DNA from: Flaccisagitta enflata
Taxonomy: Eukaryota > Chaetognatha > Sagittoidea > Aphragmophora
Reading direction: 5' to 3'
Assembly (NCBI GenBank): GCA_965153355.1
Contig: OZ231126.1
Location: 93,806,001 to 93,870,000, forward strand
DNA length: 64,000 nt
Under the pieces are notes generated by a model, which did no database searches, had not been told where the DNA came from, and saw only the letters and a list, made by a program, of their open reading frames with translations. Each line of letters starts with the position of its first letter. The first letter of the stretch is position 1. Positions 46,560 to 57,734 of this stretch are shown here, piece after piece. The translations under genes and the position numbers were made by a program.

Positions 46560-46738
46560 GTTTAAGTCGCGGTCATGCGACTCTACACCTTGCCGTGTCG
46601 GTCGGTCGGAAGGTTGGTCGGTAGGTTGGTCGGTATGTCGGTCCGACCGTCCGTCACATTTTTGAATTCAGAGTGGTTTTTGCATTGCCGCTCCTGCCCA
46701 ACCGTCCGCGACTGGATTACTGTGTATCGGGCCTTGTT
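46560..46738 (+). mobile_element. Palindrome-end family copy, GTCGCGGWC subfamily
   Basis: AAGTCGCGGTCATGCGACTC, GGTCGGTCGG, CCCAACCGTCCGCGACTGG, GTGTATCGGGCCTTGTT. It lies inside the right arm of the 45440-46795 element. Confidence 0.82.
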
Positions 46739-46846
46739 TTGTATTTTTCTAAGGACATTTTGAACGAGGGATCCAGATATTCAAGGGATCCAGATAGTCC
46801 ATTACCATGAAGTCTAAAATATGAATAAAGGATAGCCAGGGACAAC

Positions 46847-47061
46847 TTTTAAGTCGAGGACACGCGACTGTACACCTTGCTGTGTTGGTCTATCCATCCG
46901 TTTGTCCGTCTGTCCTTCTTTCTGTCCGTCCATCCGTCCAAATTATCCTTTTGTCTTTTTAAAAAGGTTTAAAACAGTTTGGGTTGTGAATGTGTGTTTT
47001 TTGAAGTAGTGCCCCTACCCGACCGTCCGCGTCTTTTGTCCTTGTCCTGTGAGGCTTGTTT
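46847..47061 (+). mobile_element. Palindrome-end family copy, diverged
   Basis: AAGTCGAGGACACGCGACTG, CCGTCCATCCGTCC, CCCGACCGTCCGCGTCTT, GTGAGGCTTGTTTG. Confidence 0.7.
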
Positions 47062-47219
47062 GATTTCACCAAAATAGATTCAAAACTATTAAACTGATTT
47101 TTACCCTTTTTAACTGAAAAAAAAAAAAACCACTGTTTGCATTAATATACATCTGTTTACCCAAACATGTTCATCTTTGTATTTAAGTGAAAATAATAAC
47201 CGCCTCTTGATGTGCAATT

Positions 47220-47945
47220 ATTGATGCTAACAGTTAATAAAATCATTAATCATCGACCCTCAGTTCAAATTTCATATCAATCACCGTTAACAGTTAATTT
47301 TTGTACCATGCAAACAATATAGGAATATCGTGTTTCACTACCTCAAAAAAGAAAATTTGCTAATAAGTCAAGAAATGCACAAATTTGATGCCATATTGAA
47401 CCTTCAAACTGTAAAATGAGAATTTAATGCATTGATTGAAAACAATTTTCATGACTTTGCCTTTTTGTTTTAAAAAAAAATTCTTTTAGCTTTTCCAATA
47501 TAACAATTCTCTGTAAACAAATTTACAAATTCGATCTCTGTCAAATACAATGTAAAAGTTTATTGATAACCTGCAAACCTACACAGTACACACTCAAAAA
47601 CAAACACTTAAAACACTCTTCACTCATACTTACACACCCACACACCAGCACACCAGCACACAACACACACTCGCATTGGCAATAACAGACAATCCAAGAC
47701 AAGTACAAATACACATAATCATTGATAACCAGGCACAAAGCAGGCATGGTCCATGGATGATTGTAGACAAATGCATGAAAATCTTTTCTTCTTTTGCATG
47801 AATTAGGTTAATTCGCATCATCTTATGATGAAGAGATGGCAAAACAAAGAAAAACAGTTACCGGTTGATTTTTTTTAACTATTTCGATGATTGATAATCA
47901 TATTGATGGTTAATCAACCGTTAATCATTAACGGTTAAGCATCGA
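47220..47945. repeat. Possible decayed inverted-repeat element
   Basis: GATGCTAACAGTTAATAAAA with CATCGACC, and ACCGTTAACAGTTAATTTTT at the left, have partial complements GGTTAATCAACCGTTAATCA / TAACGGTTAAGCATCGAT at the right. The centre includes a CA-rich stretch (ACACACCAGCACACCAGCAC). Confidence 0.4.
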
Positions 47946-48378
47946 TATGTGCAATACATGCGTTTAATTCTAATTCTAATTCTATCCATTGTCTCTGAAT
48001 CGCAGATTTCGAAAAAGGCCTGTTAGGTTTCGAAACAAGAGTGGACCTTTTTGGACAATTCATACCTAGAACTGTGGCCAACTAATAAGCGACTGTAAAT
48101 GTGTTTTTCCCCTCTTCACCTCACACTCCTCAAAAAAACAAAAAAACAAAAACAAAAACGAAACAGGGCCGACCGACGTACTTGGGCAAATTTCGAAGTT
48201 TTTTTTTTTTTTTAATTGGATTATTCGTGCCTTTTCGATAAGAAAATAAAATGATGAAAAAAATAAGCAACATTTCATGGTTCCAAAAAACTGGATCACT
48301 TTTGAAAAAAAAGAACCTAAACAAGTCCAACAGGGCAACAGTCTCTGTTTAACAATTACACAAACAGCTACATAACTA

Positions 48379-49119
48379 CAGTAGATGTCGTCTAGACTTG
48401 GAAATACGGGGGAATTCATTACAGGAAGACAAATTTATTTAAGAGACTGATATTTGGAATATGGACCAATAAAAGGATGCTTTGTTGCCCATGGGTGTTG
48501 GTTGCTATGGAAACACATTTTAATGTATTCACGCTAAAGTATCAATGTTTTGAGAAATTTTTGTTAGGGAACATTGATTGAAAAAAAATTCACCACAATT
48601 TTCCCATAGTATGTTCTGTAAGAATATTGCTCGTTTAGCCGTTGGTAGGGAGCGTAACTATGTGTGACAACTCTGTGATGTTCCCTAGCAACAGCCAAAC
48701 CAGCGATATTCTTACAGAACATACTGTGGGAAAGTTGTAGCAAATTCAAAAAATTGATACTTTAATTCAAATTGACACTTTAATTACTTTAAAAATTACT
48801 TTAAAAATTACTTTAAAAATTACTTTAAAATTACTTTGAAAATTACTTTAAAAATTACTTTAAAAATTACTTTAAAAATTACTTTAAAATTACTTTAAAA
48901 ATTACTTCAAAAATTGATACTTTAATTCAAATTAATACTTTTATTAAAAAAATTGATACTTTAGCGTAAATTCATGGAAATGTGTTTCCATGGCAACCAA
49001 CACCCATGGGCAATAAAGCATCTTTTTATTAGTTTGTATTCTAAATATCACTCTCTTAACTTTATTTGGCTTCCTGTAATGAATTCCCCCATATTCCCAA
49101 GTCTAGACGACATCTTCTG
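48379..49119. mobile_element. TA-flanked foldback element F15
   Basis: CAGTAGATGTCGTCTAGACT at the left and AGTCTAGACGACATCTTCTG at the right, TA on both sides. Arms of over 200 bp include GTTGCTATGGAAACACATTT and its complement. Inside are a second hairpin (AACATACTGTGGGAA / TTCCCATAGTATGTT near 48600-48730) and the 12-bp array 48781-48912. Confidence 0.88.
48781..48912 (+). repeat. 12-bp tandem array AATTACTTTAAA
   Basis: About eleven units, some missing one A, within one arm of the foldback. The other arm has no counterpart, so it expanded after insertion. Confidence 0.92.
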
Positions 49120-49753
49120 TACATAATTACATGATGATACCAATAAAGGCGGCTTTCGCCGACCGGAAAAAAGTCGATAAGGTGGAATTTTTCCCTTGTA
49201 GATTTTTTGTGTTCAGGTTCTTCATGCTTTAGATTTTTTTCATGCTTATTTGCAATGAGATTGCTCAAAAATGATGTTCCAAGTTTTTTTTAAGAAAAAT
49301 GTTTTTGTCCAAAAAACGAAATGATGGAAAAAAAAATGTTGAAAAAAAAAAGTCAACTCTGCGTTATTCCAATTTTATTATGATGCAAATATTCCTGCAG
49401 GTGCACTTATGTTGTTACTAGAATGTGTCATCAGCAGGATTGAGGAAGCAGTTGATTTTCATACTGCTTCCACTGCTACCCCTTTTTCCGCATCCATTTT
49501 ATATTTCAAATATTAGTAGCTATCCCACCCACCAAAATGGAAGCGGTCAATTGCTTCCACATCCCTCAGCATCAACAAACTTCCAACATGCCAACTGTAG
49601 CTGTTTTACACTGAATTACACACAGTACTACACACAAACATACTCCTTCCTTCTTCCCTCCCTCCTTTCCTTTCTCCCTCCCTTTTTTCCTTCCTCCCTC
49701 CCTCCCTTCTTTTTCCTTCCTCCTTTCTTTGTTCCTTTAGAAAGAACTCATTT

Positions 49754-49903
<150 letters not shown>

Positions 49904-49904
49904 A

Positions 49905-50291
49905 AGAACGAAATATCAAAGCTAGCGTCATAAAAGTTGGAGCCAATTTTTGTAATATCTTGACTTTTCTCTATTGTTACATTTGTGTTGAGGGCAGATT
50001 TAACACTATGACCATGCTCCAATTGATTGAGCCCCATTGCCTACCCATACTCACATACGGGATCAAAATTGTCCATGTCCGTGACAGAGAAAAAATCGGA
50101 AACAAACAGTGGCTTATAACACTGCTCACAGAAAGCTGTTCAGCTACACATACCGTGAAAGCGTCACAGACTTACAACACTGTTTGAAGCGCCCAACATG
50201 GGAAGAACTCATTGAGAAAAGGCAAGCAAAGTTTGCTAACTGCTTGCGCAATTGGAGCACAGACTCACTCCCGCGTGTTACTCTAATTTGA
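49905..50291 (+). pseudogene. Non-LTR retrotransposon reverse transcriptase C-terminal relic
   Basis: Two frames give LQLIEPHCLPILTYGIKIVH followed by AYNTAHRKLFSYTYRESVTD and TWEELIEKRQAKFANCLRN. The LP.L.YG motif followed by a N...RK.F..., then a poorly conserved tail, is the thumb/C-terminal pattern of LINE-type reverse transcriptases (RTE/CR1/Jockey group). Frameshifts and a stop at about 49950 show that it is dead. The stop TGA at 50289 is followed by AT-rich sequence. The left boundary runs straight into a (CT)n array, so the element is truncated. Confidence 0.62.
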
Positions 50292-50587
50292 ATCTTCTGA
50301 TTTATTTATTTATTTACCTTCTACCTATTGAACAAACTATGGCATTGATTTGTCTTTTGTGTTATTGCGACTTCATCATTTGACTCACTTATCATTTATG
50401 CGTTTGTCGTTTTGTGTCTTAACCATTTGTACTGCTACACCTTAGTGTGATTAAACATCATATAAGGCTGAGAATTAAATGAAAATTATCGATTTTTTCG
50501 AAAATGCAAAAAAACAAAAAAAGATACAAAAAATCATAGCGCGTAAAATATTGATCCTAGAGACCTCTGGTTGGTACCATTTAAAAG

Positions 50588-50788
50588 AAAACAAGGCCGG
50601 ATACACAGCTACCCAAGTCGCGTGTGGGTGGGCAGGGGCAATATTTGAGGTCACCAGACCATTTGGGCAGGAGCATTGAGGTCAAAGAAATAAAATCATA
50701 AAAAAAGTAAAGTGTGACGGACCAACCGACCAACCGACCGACCGACGGACAAAGCGGGATGTAGAGTTGCATGCACGCGACTAAAAAT
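50588..50788 (-). mobile_element. Palindrome-end family copy (main type)
   Basis: AAACAAGGCCGGATACACAG, AAGTCGCGTGTGGGTGGGCA, GACCAACCGACCAACC, ends GAGTTGCATGCACGCGACTA. Confidence 0.9.
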
Positions 50789-51241
50789 TAACTCTTTCTT
50801 AGCTGTGAATATTAAAAAAATATATTATCTCACCTGGAAAACAGCCCAACTTGCTGAAATTGCCCCAAATCAAAAATGGAAAACTTTATTTCTCCCCTAC
50901 GTTTCAAAAAGTTGAATTACGTAATCCGACTTTTTTCCAATAAGTACATATTACTTTATACTTGATTTGTATCTGATTTATATTTGATTTGTATCTGTTG
51001 AGCAGCTCTTTGGTAAGGGTTGAGATGGAATTTTGATAATTCTAAGGATAGTGGTGAAGGGTGCGCAGTAAACCCCAGTAAGAGCTCCTAAGGCTCTTGT
51101 CCTTATTGTAATATTTTGGTTGCGGTGTAATGTTGTCCTACTCATACAGATGGGGAAATACGACCTGACAGAGGACGGAAATGGCCTGAATGTCCTCAAA
51201 ATCAACTCAAATGTTGTAGAACACTATATCATAGCCATATT

Positions 51242-52010
51242 CAGCCCTGATCTTAGCGATTTTTTTAAGCGGGCCAGTCGGGCCCGCTCCCGGAGATTTT
51301 AGCGTGCCCGACAGCAAAACAGCGGGCCCGACATAACTACTGTTCTCCTGCTGCACAAATCTCTATCTAATGTTACAACAAAACAACTGTTGTCTTTCTA
51401 GACTGTCATTAAGCAATTTGAATATGTTTGGCAGAAAAGGAAGTTGATTTAAGTTGCATGCTACGGGACTCTAGAACTCACTTTGTCCATCCATTGCTCT
51501 GTTGGTTAGTCCGTCCGTCACAAAGTTCCCTTTTCATCTTTCGACAATTTGGTACGATTCCGAATGTTTGAAAGGCTTTTAAAGTCTTTTGTTCATTTTT
51601 TCTTCCAATTTTTGTTTGCTTTATTTGATACTCCCAACGCATGCGAGGGTGTTTTTGTTAACCTTCTCTCAGCATCATGTCATAAAATGGAAGAGAAAAA
51701 AAAACTACATATGGAAGGGTAAGATTGTCTTAAGCAGTGATGCAAGGTGTTCATTCTTTATTTGTTTCTTGGCACTAAAGCCCAGTTGTGAAATGGCTTT
51801 GATTGTGTCATTTTTCAACCCAAAAAAAAAAAACGCTCATGTAATATGAGTGAAGTGATATCAAAGAAAAATCATCACCATTTTAGCATTCATGAAAATA
51901 TACCAAGACAAATGAGAGCGGGCCCATCGGGCCTGCATCCTGAAAAAAAGCGGGCCCGACAGCCAAAATGCGGGCCTCGGGCCCGCGGGCCCGCTCTAAA
52001 ATCAGGGCTG
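51242..52010. mobile_element. hAT-like non-autonomous element with an 8-bp target duplication
   Basis: CAGCCCTGATCTTAGCG at the left, TAAAATCAGGGCTG at the right. GCCATATT is duplicated exactly at 51234-51241 and 52011-52018. Subterminal GCGGGCCCGAC motifs occur in several copies at both ends. A CAGnnnTGA-type TIR with an 8-bp duplication is the hAT signature (family knowledge). The interior has no transposase. Confidence 0.88.
51453..51545 (+). mobile_element. 5' fragment of the palindrome-end family
   Basis: AGTTGCATGCTACGGGACTC, CCATCCATTGCTCTG, GTCCGTCCGTCACAAAG. No right end seen. Nested in the hAT-like element. Confidence 0.5.
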
Positions 52011-52027
52011 GCCATATTTCAATACTT

Positions 52028-52091
52028 ATTTGGACTGACGGACGAACAGACCGAATTACCAAGGCGCAGAGTCGCGTGCATGGAACTAATA
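52028..52091 (-). mobile_element. Hairpin-end fragment of the palindrome-end family
   Basis: GGACTGACGGACGAACAGAC, then AGAGTCGCGTGCATGGAACT. Starts 10 bp after the hAT-like element's target duplication. Confidence 0.45.
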
Positions 52092-52183
52092 AACGCGTAA
52101 AAGTAGAAACTTACCTACCTCTTACTCCAATCCGGACAACTGTTTTCATGAGTAAAGAGTAGAATCATTTTGAACACGTCCGC

Positions 52184-52332
52184 TTTTAGTCGCGTGCACG
52201 CGACTCTACAACCCGCTCTGTCCGTCTGTCGGTCGGTCGTTCGGTCGGTCGGTCGGTCCGTCACACTTTGCTTTTTTTCACTGCCCCTGCCCACCCGCAT
52301 GCGACTAAGGTAGCCATGTATCCGGCCTTGTT
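52184..52332 (+). mobile_element. Palindrome-end family copy, short form
   Basis: AGTCGCGTGCACGCGACTCT, GGTCGGTCGGTCGGTCC, CCCGCATGCGACTAAGGTAG, CCATGTATCCGGCCTTGTTT. A (CT)n array begins four bases after its end. Confidence 0.9.

Positions 52333-52335
<3 letters not shown>

Positions 52336-52380
<45 letters not shown>
52336..52380 (+). repeat. (CT)n microsatellite at an element end
   Basis: About 22 CT units between two family copies. Confidence 0.95.
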
Positions 52381-52382
<2 letters not shown>

Positions 52383-52417
52383 CTTGTGTAGATACAGTTT
52401 TACTTTCAGGAATCCGT

Positions 52418-52578
52418 CTTAGTCGCGTGCTACGTCGGTTGGTTGGTTCCCTTTTTACTTTTTTGGCGTTTTTGAGCTTTTTGAGCCTACTGCTCCTGCC
52501 CAAATGCTCTGGTGACCTTCTCCAACACTGCCCCTGCCCACCCGCACGCGACTGGGGTAACCGTGTATCCGGCCTTGA
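52418..52578 (+). mobile_element. Palindrome-end family copy with a shortened 5' part
   Basis: TTAGTCGCGTGCTACGTCGG: the second palindrome arm is partly deleted into the CGG repeats. CCGCACGCGACTGGGGTAAC and GTGTATCCGGCCTTG at the end. Confidence 0.82.
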
Positions 52579-52676
52579 TCACAAGAGAAATTGCAAAAAC
52601 TGCAAGTCGTCTTCCAGGTTAAACATTTTTGCTTTTGTAAGATATCCACGAGACGTCTTGATCTGGCGCCGAACAG

Positions 52677-52679
<3 letters not shown>

Positions 52680-52756
<77 letters not shown>

Positions 52757-52757
52757 A
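52680..52757 (+). repeat. (CT)n microsatellite
   Basis: About 37 CT units. Confidence 0.96.
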
Positions 52758-53227
52758 TGTATCATGGTCAGCCGCATACTCATGTTAAAATGCTATGTGT
52801 GTAATGAAGTCGTCTCGTTATCACTTATCAATTTCCTGTAATCCCGGAACGCGTCTTTTTGATTGGTCATCTTCGGAAAACTCCAAAATTAGTGAATGAA
52901 TATGATTGGTCACATTTCAAATCGATCGACTATGAATATGATGTGAAGTTATCGACCAGTGTGGCCAATTTCGAAAGGAAGTTTGTAAAAACTGTCCTTC
53001 ATTGATATTTCGTTAGTTACTCTGCATACTGTAGGCCGAGTTTTGGCAGCTGGGTCATATACAATTATAGTCATACAGGGCCGGGCTAACTTGGCAAGGG
53101 ACAAAATCAATGGCGTTTATTGTACATGCAAAAAGACACGTACAAAGGGACGATCTGGATTCAAACAAGAGTCAAACCCCTTGTTTTCAGTGCATGAGAG
53201 ATTAGTGATACTTAAACTTTTGTTTAA

Positions 53228-53228
<1 letters not shown>

Positions 53229-53314
<86 letters not shown>
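53229..53314 (+). repeat. (CT)n microsatellite
   Basis: About 43 CT units, followed by a CCTCC/CCCCC pyrimidine-rich stretch to about 53440. Confidence 0.96.
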
Positions 53315-53317
<3 letters not shown>

Positions 53318-53611
53318 ATGCACTGCTTCTCCTCCGTCTCTCTCTCGTACATCATTTCCTCCTCCCTCACTCCCCTTCCGCCCTGCCCCCATCCTCCCCC
53401 CGTCCTCCCCTCCCTGCCCCCCCCGTCCTCCCCCGCCCAGTCTTTAGTCCAATTTGACTACCTGACCAAGGTCATCTTTTTTCTGGTCTTTTGTTGACGA
53501 CTCCCATAAAATCCCATAAAATCCCCACGCCTCAAATCAAAGTGGTTCATCTTTGCAGTTTCTACGCCTTTATTACCCCGCTCTCTTTGACTCTGTTAAC
53601 GATTTAGAATT

Positions 53612-53645
53612 ACAGTCGAACCTCGCTACAGAGCGCACCCGCTTT
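53612..53645 (+). mobile_element. Pogo/Tigger-like terminal repeat fragment
   Basis: TACAGTCGAACCTCGCTACA followed by GAGCGCACCC. Same motif as at 30724. Confidence 0.4.
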
Positions 53646-53868
53646 TTAGACATATCCGTCTATAAGGCATAGAATTATCAGTCCATACAGATAATTCATA
53701 GTTATTTCAATATTGGGCTTTATTGGCAATAAGGCCCCTTCAATATCAGACACTAGACTGTCGTTTTAAGCCCATAACTTTGCCTTGAAATGCAAATAGG
53801 CCAGCTCTTGCATTCTATGTACTTAGAAATAAAACCTAAGCTAGAGAGTTTACAAATAAAGACAGTGA

Positions 53869-53871
<3 letters not shown>

Positions 53872-53957
<86 letters not shown>

Positions 53958-53981
53958 CTTTCTCTCTCTCTCTCTCTCTCT
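53872..53981 (+). repeat. (CT)n microsatellite
   Basis: About 50 CT units with one GTTTCTTT interruption. Confidence 0.96.
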
Positions 53982-54028
53982 CAACGCAAAACAATTCAAA
54001 CCTTCCTCCACCTAACACCCCTTAATGT

Positions 54029-55167
54029 TTTTTTAGTCGCGTGCACGCGACTCTACAACCCGCTCCGTCGGTCGGTCAGTCGGTCCGTCTGTCCGTCCGT
54101 AGGTAACACTTTGCTTTTTTTCCTCGTTTATGGTCATTTTGGGTTGTTTAGAGTCATTTTTAACCATTTTTTGTTGTTTTTGGTCATTTTTGGTTGTTTT
54201 TAGTCAGTTTTGGTCAGTTTTGGTCATTTTTGATCATTTACTTCATTTTGTTCATTTATGTCATTTGTGTCGTTTTTGGGCATTTAAAGTAGATTTAAGT
54301 CATTTTAAGTCATTTTGGGACATTTCAGTTCATTTTTGGTCATTTGAAATCGTTTTTGGTATGTTTTAGTCATTTATGTCATTTTGTTCATTTTGATCAT
54401 TTAACTCATTTTTGTCATTTTTTGTTGTTTTCTGTCTTAATGGGTCTTTTTTGGACATTATGGGTAACTTTGAGTCATTATAGGTCATTTTGGGTCATCT
54501 TGAGTCGTCTTTGGTCATTTTGGGTCATTTTAAGCTCGAGGCTAGAGCCTCCACGCGAGAGCCTCTGGGCTGGGGACTCTATTTTTTGTCATTTTTTGGG
54601 ATTTTGTCTTGTCTTGACATTGTGGGTTATTTGGAGTTATTTTTAGTCATTTTGGGGCATTTTGGGTCTTTTGAATTCATTCTGGGTCAATTAAAGTCAC
54701 TTGGCGTCATTTTGAATTGTTTTGTCATTTCCTATTTTGAAACTGGTGGGGTTTGAGGCCTGGGATAAGAGTGGTGGGTTTCATGGTTAGAATTAAAACT
54801 GGTGGGTCTCAAGGCTTAAATTGAAACTGGTGGGTTTCAAAGCTTTAATTGAATGTGATGGGTTTTGGGGCTTGAGTTGGGACTAGATGATTTTGGGGCT
54901 TGGGTTGGGGACGGTGAGTTTAAAGATTTGGGTGAAACTTGTGGCGTTTGGGGGTTAGAATTGGGATTGCCGGGTTCCGGGGCTTGAACTGGTGGGTTTT
55001 GAGGCTTCAATTGAAAGTGGTGGGTCTCAGGGCCTTATATAAACTGGAGGGGTTTCTTGGCTTAGACTGAGACTGTAGGATTTTAAGGCTTTGATTGAAA
55101 CTGGTGGAGTCAGGTAAATGAAACTGTCCATGTCCCGCACGCGACTTAAAGGTGTTGGCCTTGTTTT
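54029..55167 (+). mobile_element. Long palindrome-end family copy, TCATTTTNGG core
   Basis: AGTCGCGTGCACGCGACTCT, then (CGGT)n. About 600 bp of TTTTGGTCATTTTTGG-type 10-11-bp units is followed by about 360 bp of ~30-bp AAACTGGTGGGTTT units. Ends CCCGCACGCGACTTAAAGG, TGTTGGCCTTGTTT. The longest copy in the window apart from the satellite-bearing one. Confidence 0.85.
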
Positions 55168-55882
55168 CTTATGTTTTTGCTCTCCACCTCCTTCGTTTCC
55201 ATCGTTGTTTGTTCTTTACAATTACATACGGAACTGAGTTCCTCACTTATACTTTAAATATTTTTTTTTTTTTTGGAGGAAAAATTTTGCCCGGAACTAA
55301 GTGTTGACAGGTCGGTCATGAATAGAAAGCCTGAGTATGGATGAATAAAGTGTGTGAGCGCTGAATTAGCGAAAAAAAGCAAAGCCGCATATGATTGAAC
55401 AATGAACAAAGATCAAGTAAAACAATGATCAAAAAAAAAAAAAAAAAAAGAACAAACATCTCAAACAAAAACTTGCGTTCGTTGTTATTTTTTATTTTCA
55501 GCGAGAAGATACTGCTTTGATTACCAATGGAAGGTTTTATCACAGATAAACTGGGTAGAAAACACCCCGTTGCAGAAAACTTCTGATCTATGAAACAATG
55601 CTGTATAGTTTGTAAACTATACCACCATAATTTTTTCCCAAGGAAACATAAAGCGTCAGTTATCTTTTTGTTTTTTACGCTTATTAGCCTTTGTGATGAC
55701 TTGTACAAGAAATAAAAAACAATTATTTCTGGTCAATCAGGTAACTCATAATGCTTTGTCACAGGTTTATTTTGTTTGAAAATGTGAGTTATTCTGAAAT
55801 GATCAATAGTTATAACAGATGTTGTTCATACATCAAATTCAGTACTTGGCACGGCACTCTCCTACACGCACGAACCTACAAG

Positions 55883-55893
55883 GAGACACACAC

Positions 55894-55938
<45 letters not shown>
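55883..55938 (+). repeat. (CA)n microsatellite
   Basis: About 27 CA units. Confidence 0.95.
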
Positions 55939-55939
<1 letters not shown>

Positions 55940-56004
55940 GATTGCTCAGAGTTGTTTGGGGTTGCTCAGCGTTGCATTGTTTGCAATAACAATTACATAA
56001 TAAA

Positions 56005-56006
<2 letters not shown>

Positions 56007-56095
<89 letters not shown>

Positions 56096-56120
56096 CACAA
56101 CAACAACAACAACAACAGCA
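56007..56120 (+). repeat. (CAA)n microsatellite
   Basis: About 37 CAA units, one TCA interruption. Confidence 0.97.
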
Positions 56121-56224
56121 ACCCCAAGCAACCACAAGCGAACCCTGACCCACCTCAAACAACCCCGAGCAACCCCCGGGTTCAGCTTCACTGTTTCATG
56201 TTTATGCACAGAGTTTCAAAACTA

Positions 56225-56477
56225 AACAAAGCCATCACCTTACAGTCGCGTGCGGTCGTTAGGACCATTAGACCAAAAGACTAAAAGACTAAAAGATTAA
56301 AAGACTAAGAGACTAAATGTAAATTGACTTAAATTAACTTTGAAATACGTAAAACGACTTAAAATGGCGTAAAACGATGGAAAAAATTAAAGCGTAACTG
56401 ACAGACCAACGGACCAATGGACCGACCGACCGACAGATGGATAGAGTGGGTTGTAGAGTTGCGTGCACGCGACTAGA
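56225..56477 (-). mobile_element. Palindrome-end family copy, TCATTTTAAG-core subtype
   Basis: AACAAAGCCATCACCTTACA, AGTCGCGTGCGG, a core of GACTAAAAGACTAAAAGA and ACTTAAAATGGCGT units, GACCGACCGACCGAC, ends AGTTGCGTGCACGCGACTAG. Confidence 0.83.
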
Positions 56478-56666
56478 AAAACATTTGCATATGCAAAATG
56501 AAGCACCAGCATCGAAAGCTTTTTAACTCATTTACTATTAATCGCACCGGATTTTTGCTTGGCGCCATCAGAAAGCGCATGGTCAAATCTAATTTCCCTA
56601 AAAGTTTCATGGGTAGTCCCATTTTGCTCCCAAAATGCAACAACTTACTCAAACGCCTCACCAAAA

Positions 56667-57022
56667 AACAAGGCCAACACCTATAAGTCGCGTGCGGGAC
56701 ATAAATAACTTAGGATGACTCAAATGAACATAAAATGACTTAAGATGACTTAAAATAACTTAAAAAAACAGAAAATGATGATAAATGACTTATACGACTA
56801 AATGGACCAAATTGATTTAAGTGACTTACTATAACGTAAAATAACTTAAAATGACTTAGAATGACTGAGAATGACTTAAAATGACTTAGAATGACTAAAG
56901 ATAACCTAAAATGACTAAGAATAACTAAAAGTAATAAAAAAAGTAAAGTTTGACCGATGGACCGACGGACCAACCGACGGATGACAAATCGAGTTGTAGA
57001 GTCGCGTGCACGCGACTAAAAA
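56667..57022 (-). mobile_element. Palindrome-end family copy, TCATTTTAAG-core subtype
   Basis: AACAAGGCCAACACCTATAA, GTCGCGTGCGGGAC, about 20 units of AAAATGACTTA type, GACCGATGGACCGACGG, ends GAGTCGCGTGCACGCGACTA. Confidence 0.9.
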
Positions 57023-57730
57023 GGAAATCATGGTCTCTGCAGAAAGTTGAAGGATCTTCGAAACTGCAACTTTTTTTCCAAATGAAGTGTTGAAGTCGAA
57101 ATTTGTCCGGGGAATTATAAAGTTACATGGAAGGTACCACTGAGACGAATATCTAAAACTTTTTACTTCGAAGACCGCAACAACGAGAAAAAAAGAATAA
57201 GAATGAGACAAACCCAACTTGCTTTAAAAAGGATGAAAACGGATAGGAATTCATTGTGATGCATCAAAAAGATACAGGCTTAATGTGGGGTTCATGTTTT
57301 AGTGACTTAGAGTGAGTTTTTTTGTAGATTTTTCTTGACAGATTTTTAAAGAGTTAGATGGATTAAATTTTGCAATAAAACAATGAACCGGTATCAAATA
57401 AAAAGACAGCGATGGAAATTGGAAATTTGTTTCTTTTACTTAGATTTGAGCAGAGCAGAATTGTATCATTTCATATGCATGGCCCTGAAAAACGGTTTAC
57501 GGTTTTTGTAATACGCACCCGTAAATTGAAATTGTTTAGTGATGGAAAAGCCAAAAAAAAAAAAAAAAAAGAAAAAAAAATCAAATGAATGGACCCACAC
57601 TGAAACAGAAAATAAGAAACTGAGTAAGGCATCTTCCCAAATAAAAAAAGAGGCAGGAAATATGTAAATAATAACGTAAAAAAGGTTGAATAATTTTAAC
57701 CTGACAGACATTTACTGAAACTGACTGAGT
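57023..57730. other. Unique stretch, nothing recognised
   Basis: AT-rich with a poly-A run near 57553-57580. No repeats or coding relic. Confidence 0.4.
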
Positions 57731-57734
57731 TGGA

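Larger units (their letters stand above)
45440..46795. mobile_element. Inverted-repeat element carrying two nested insertions
   Basis: GGATCCCCCGTTCAAAATAT and TTGGTCAAACTTGGGCCAAA at the left are matched by TTTGGCCCAAGTTTTACCAA at the right and, beyond an insertion at 46560-46738, by CATTTTGAACGAGGGATCC. A second copy is nested at 46056-46291. Confidence 0.7.

Noticed and set aside
47541-47842. Cys/Val-rich minus-strand frames
   Set aside because: They come from a CA-rich stretch (ACACACCAGCACACC), not from a gene.
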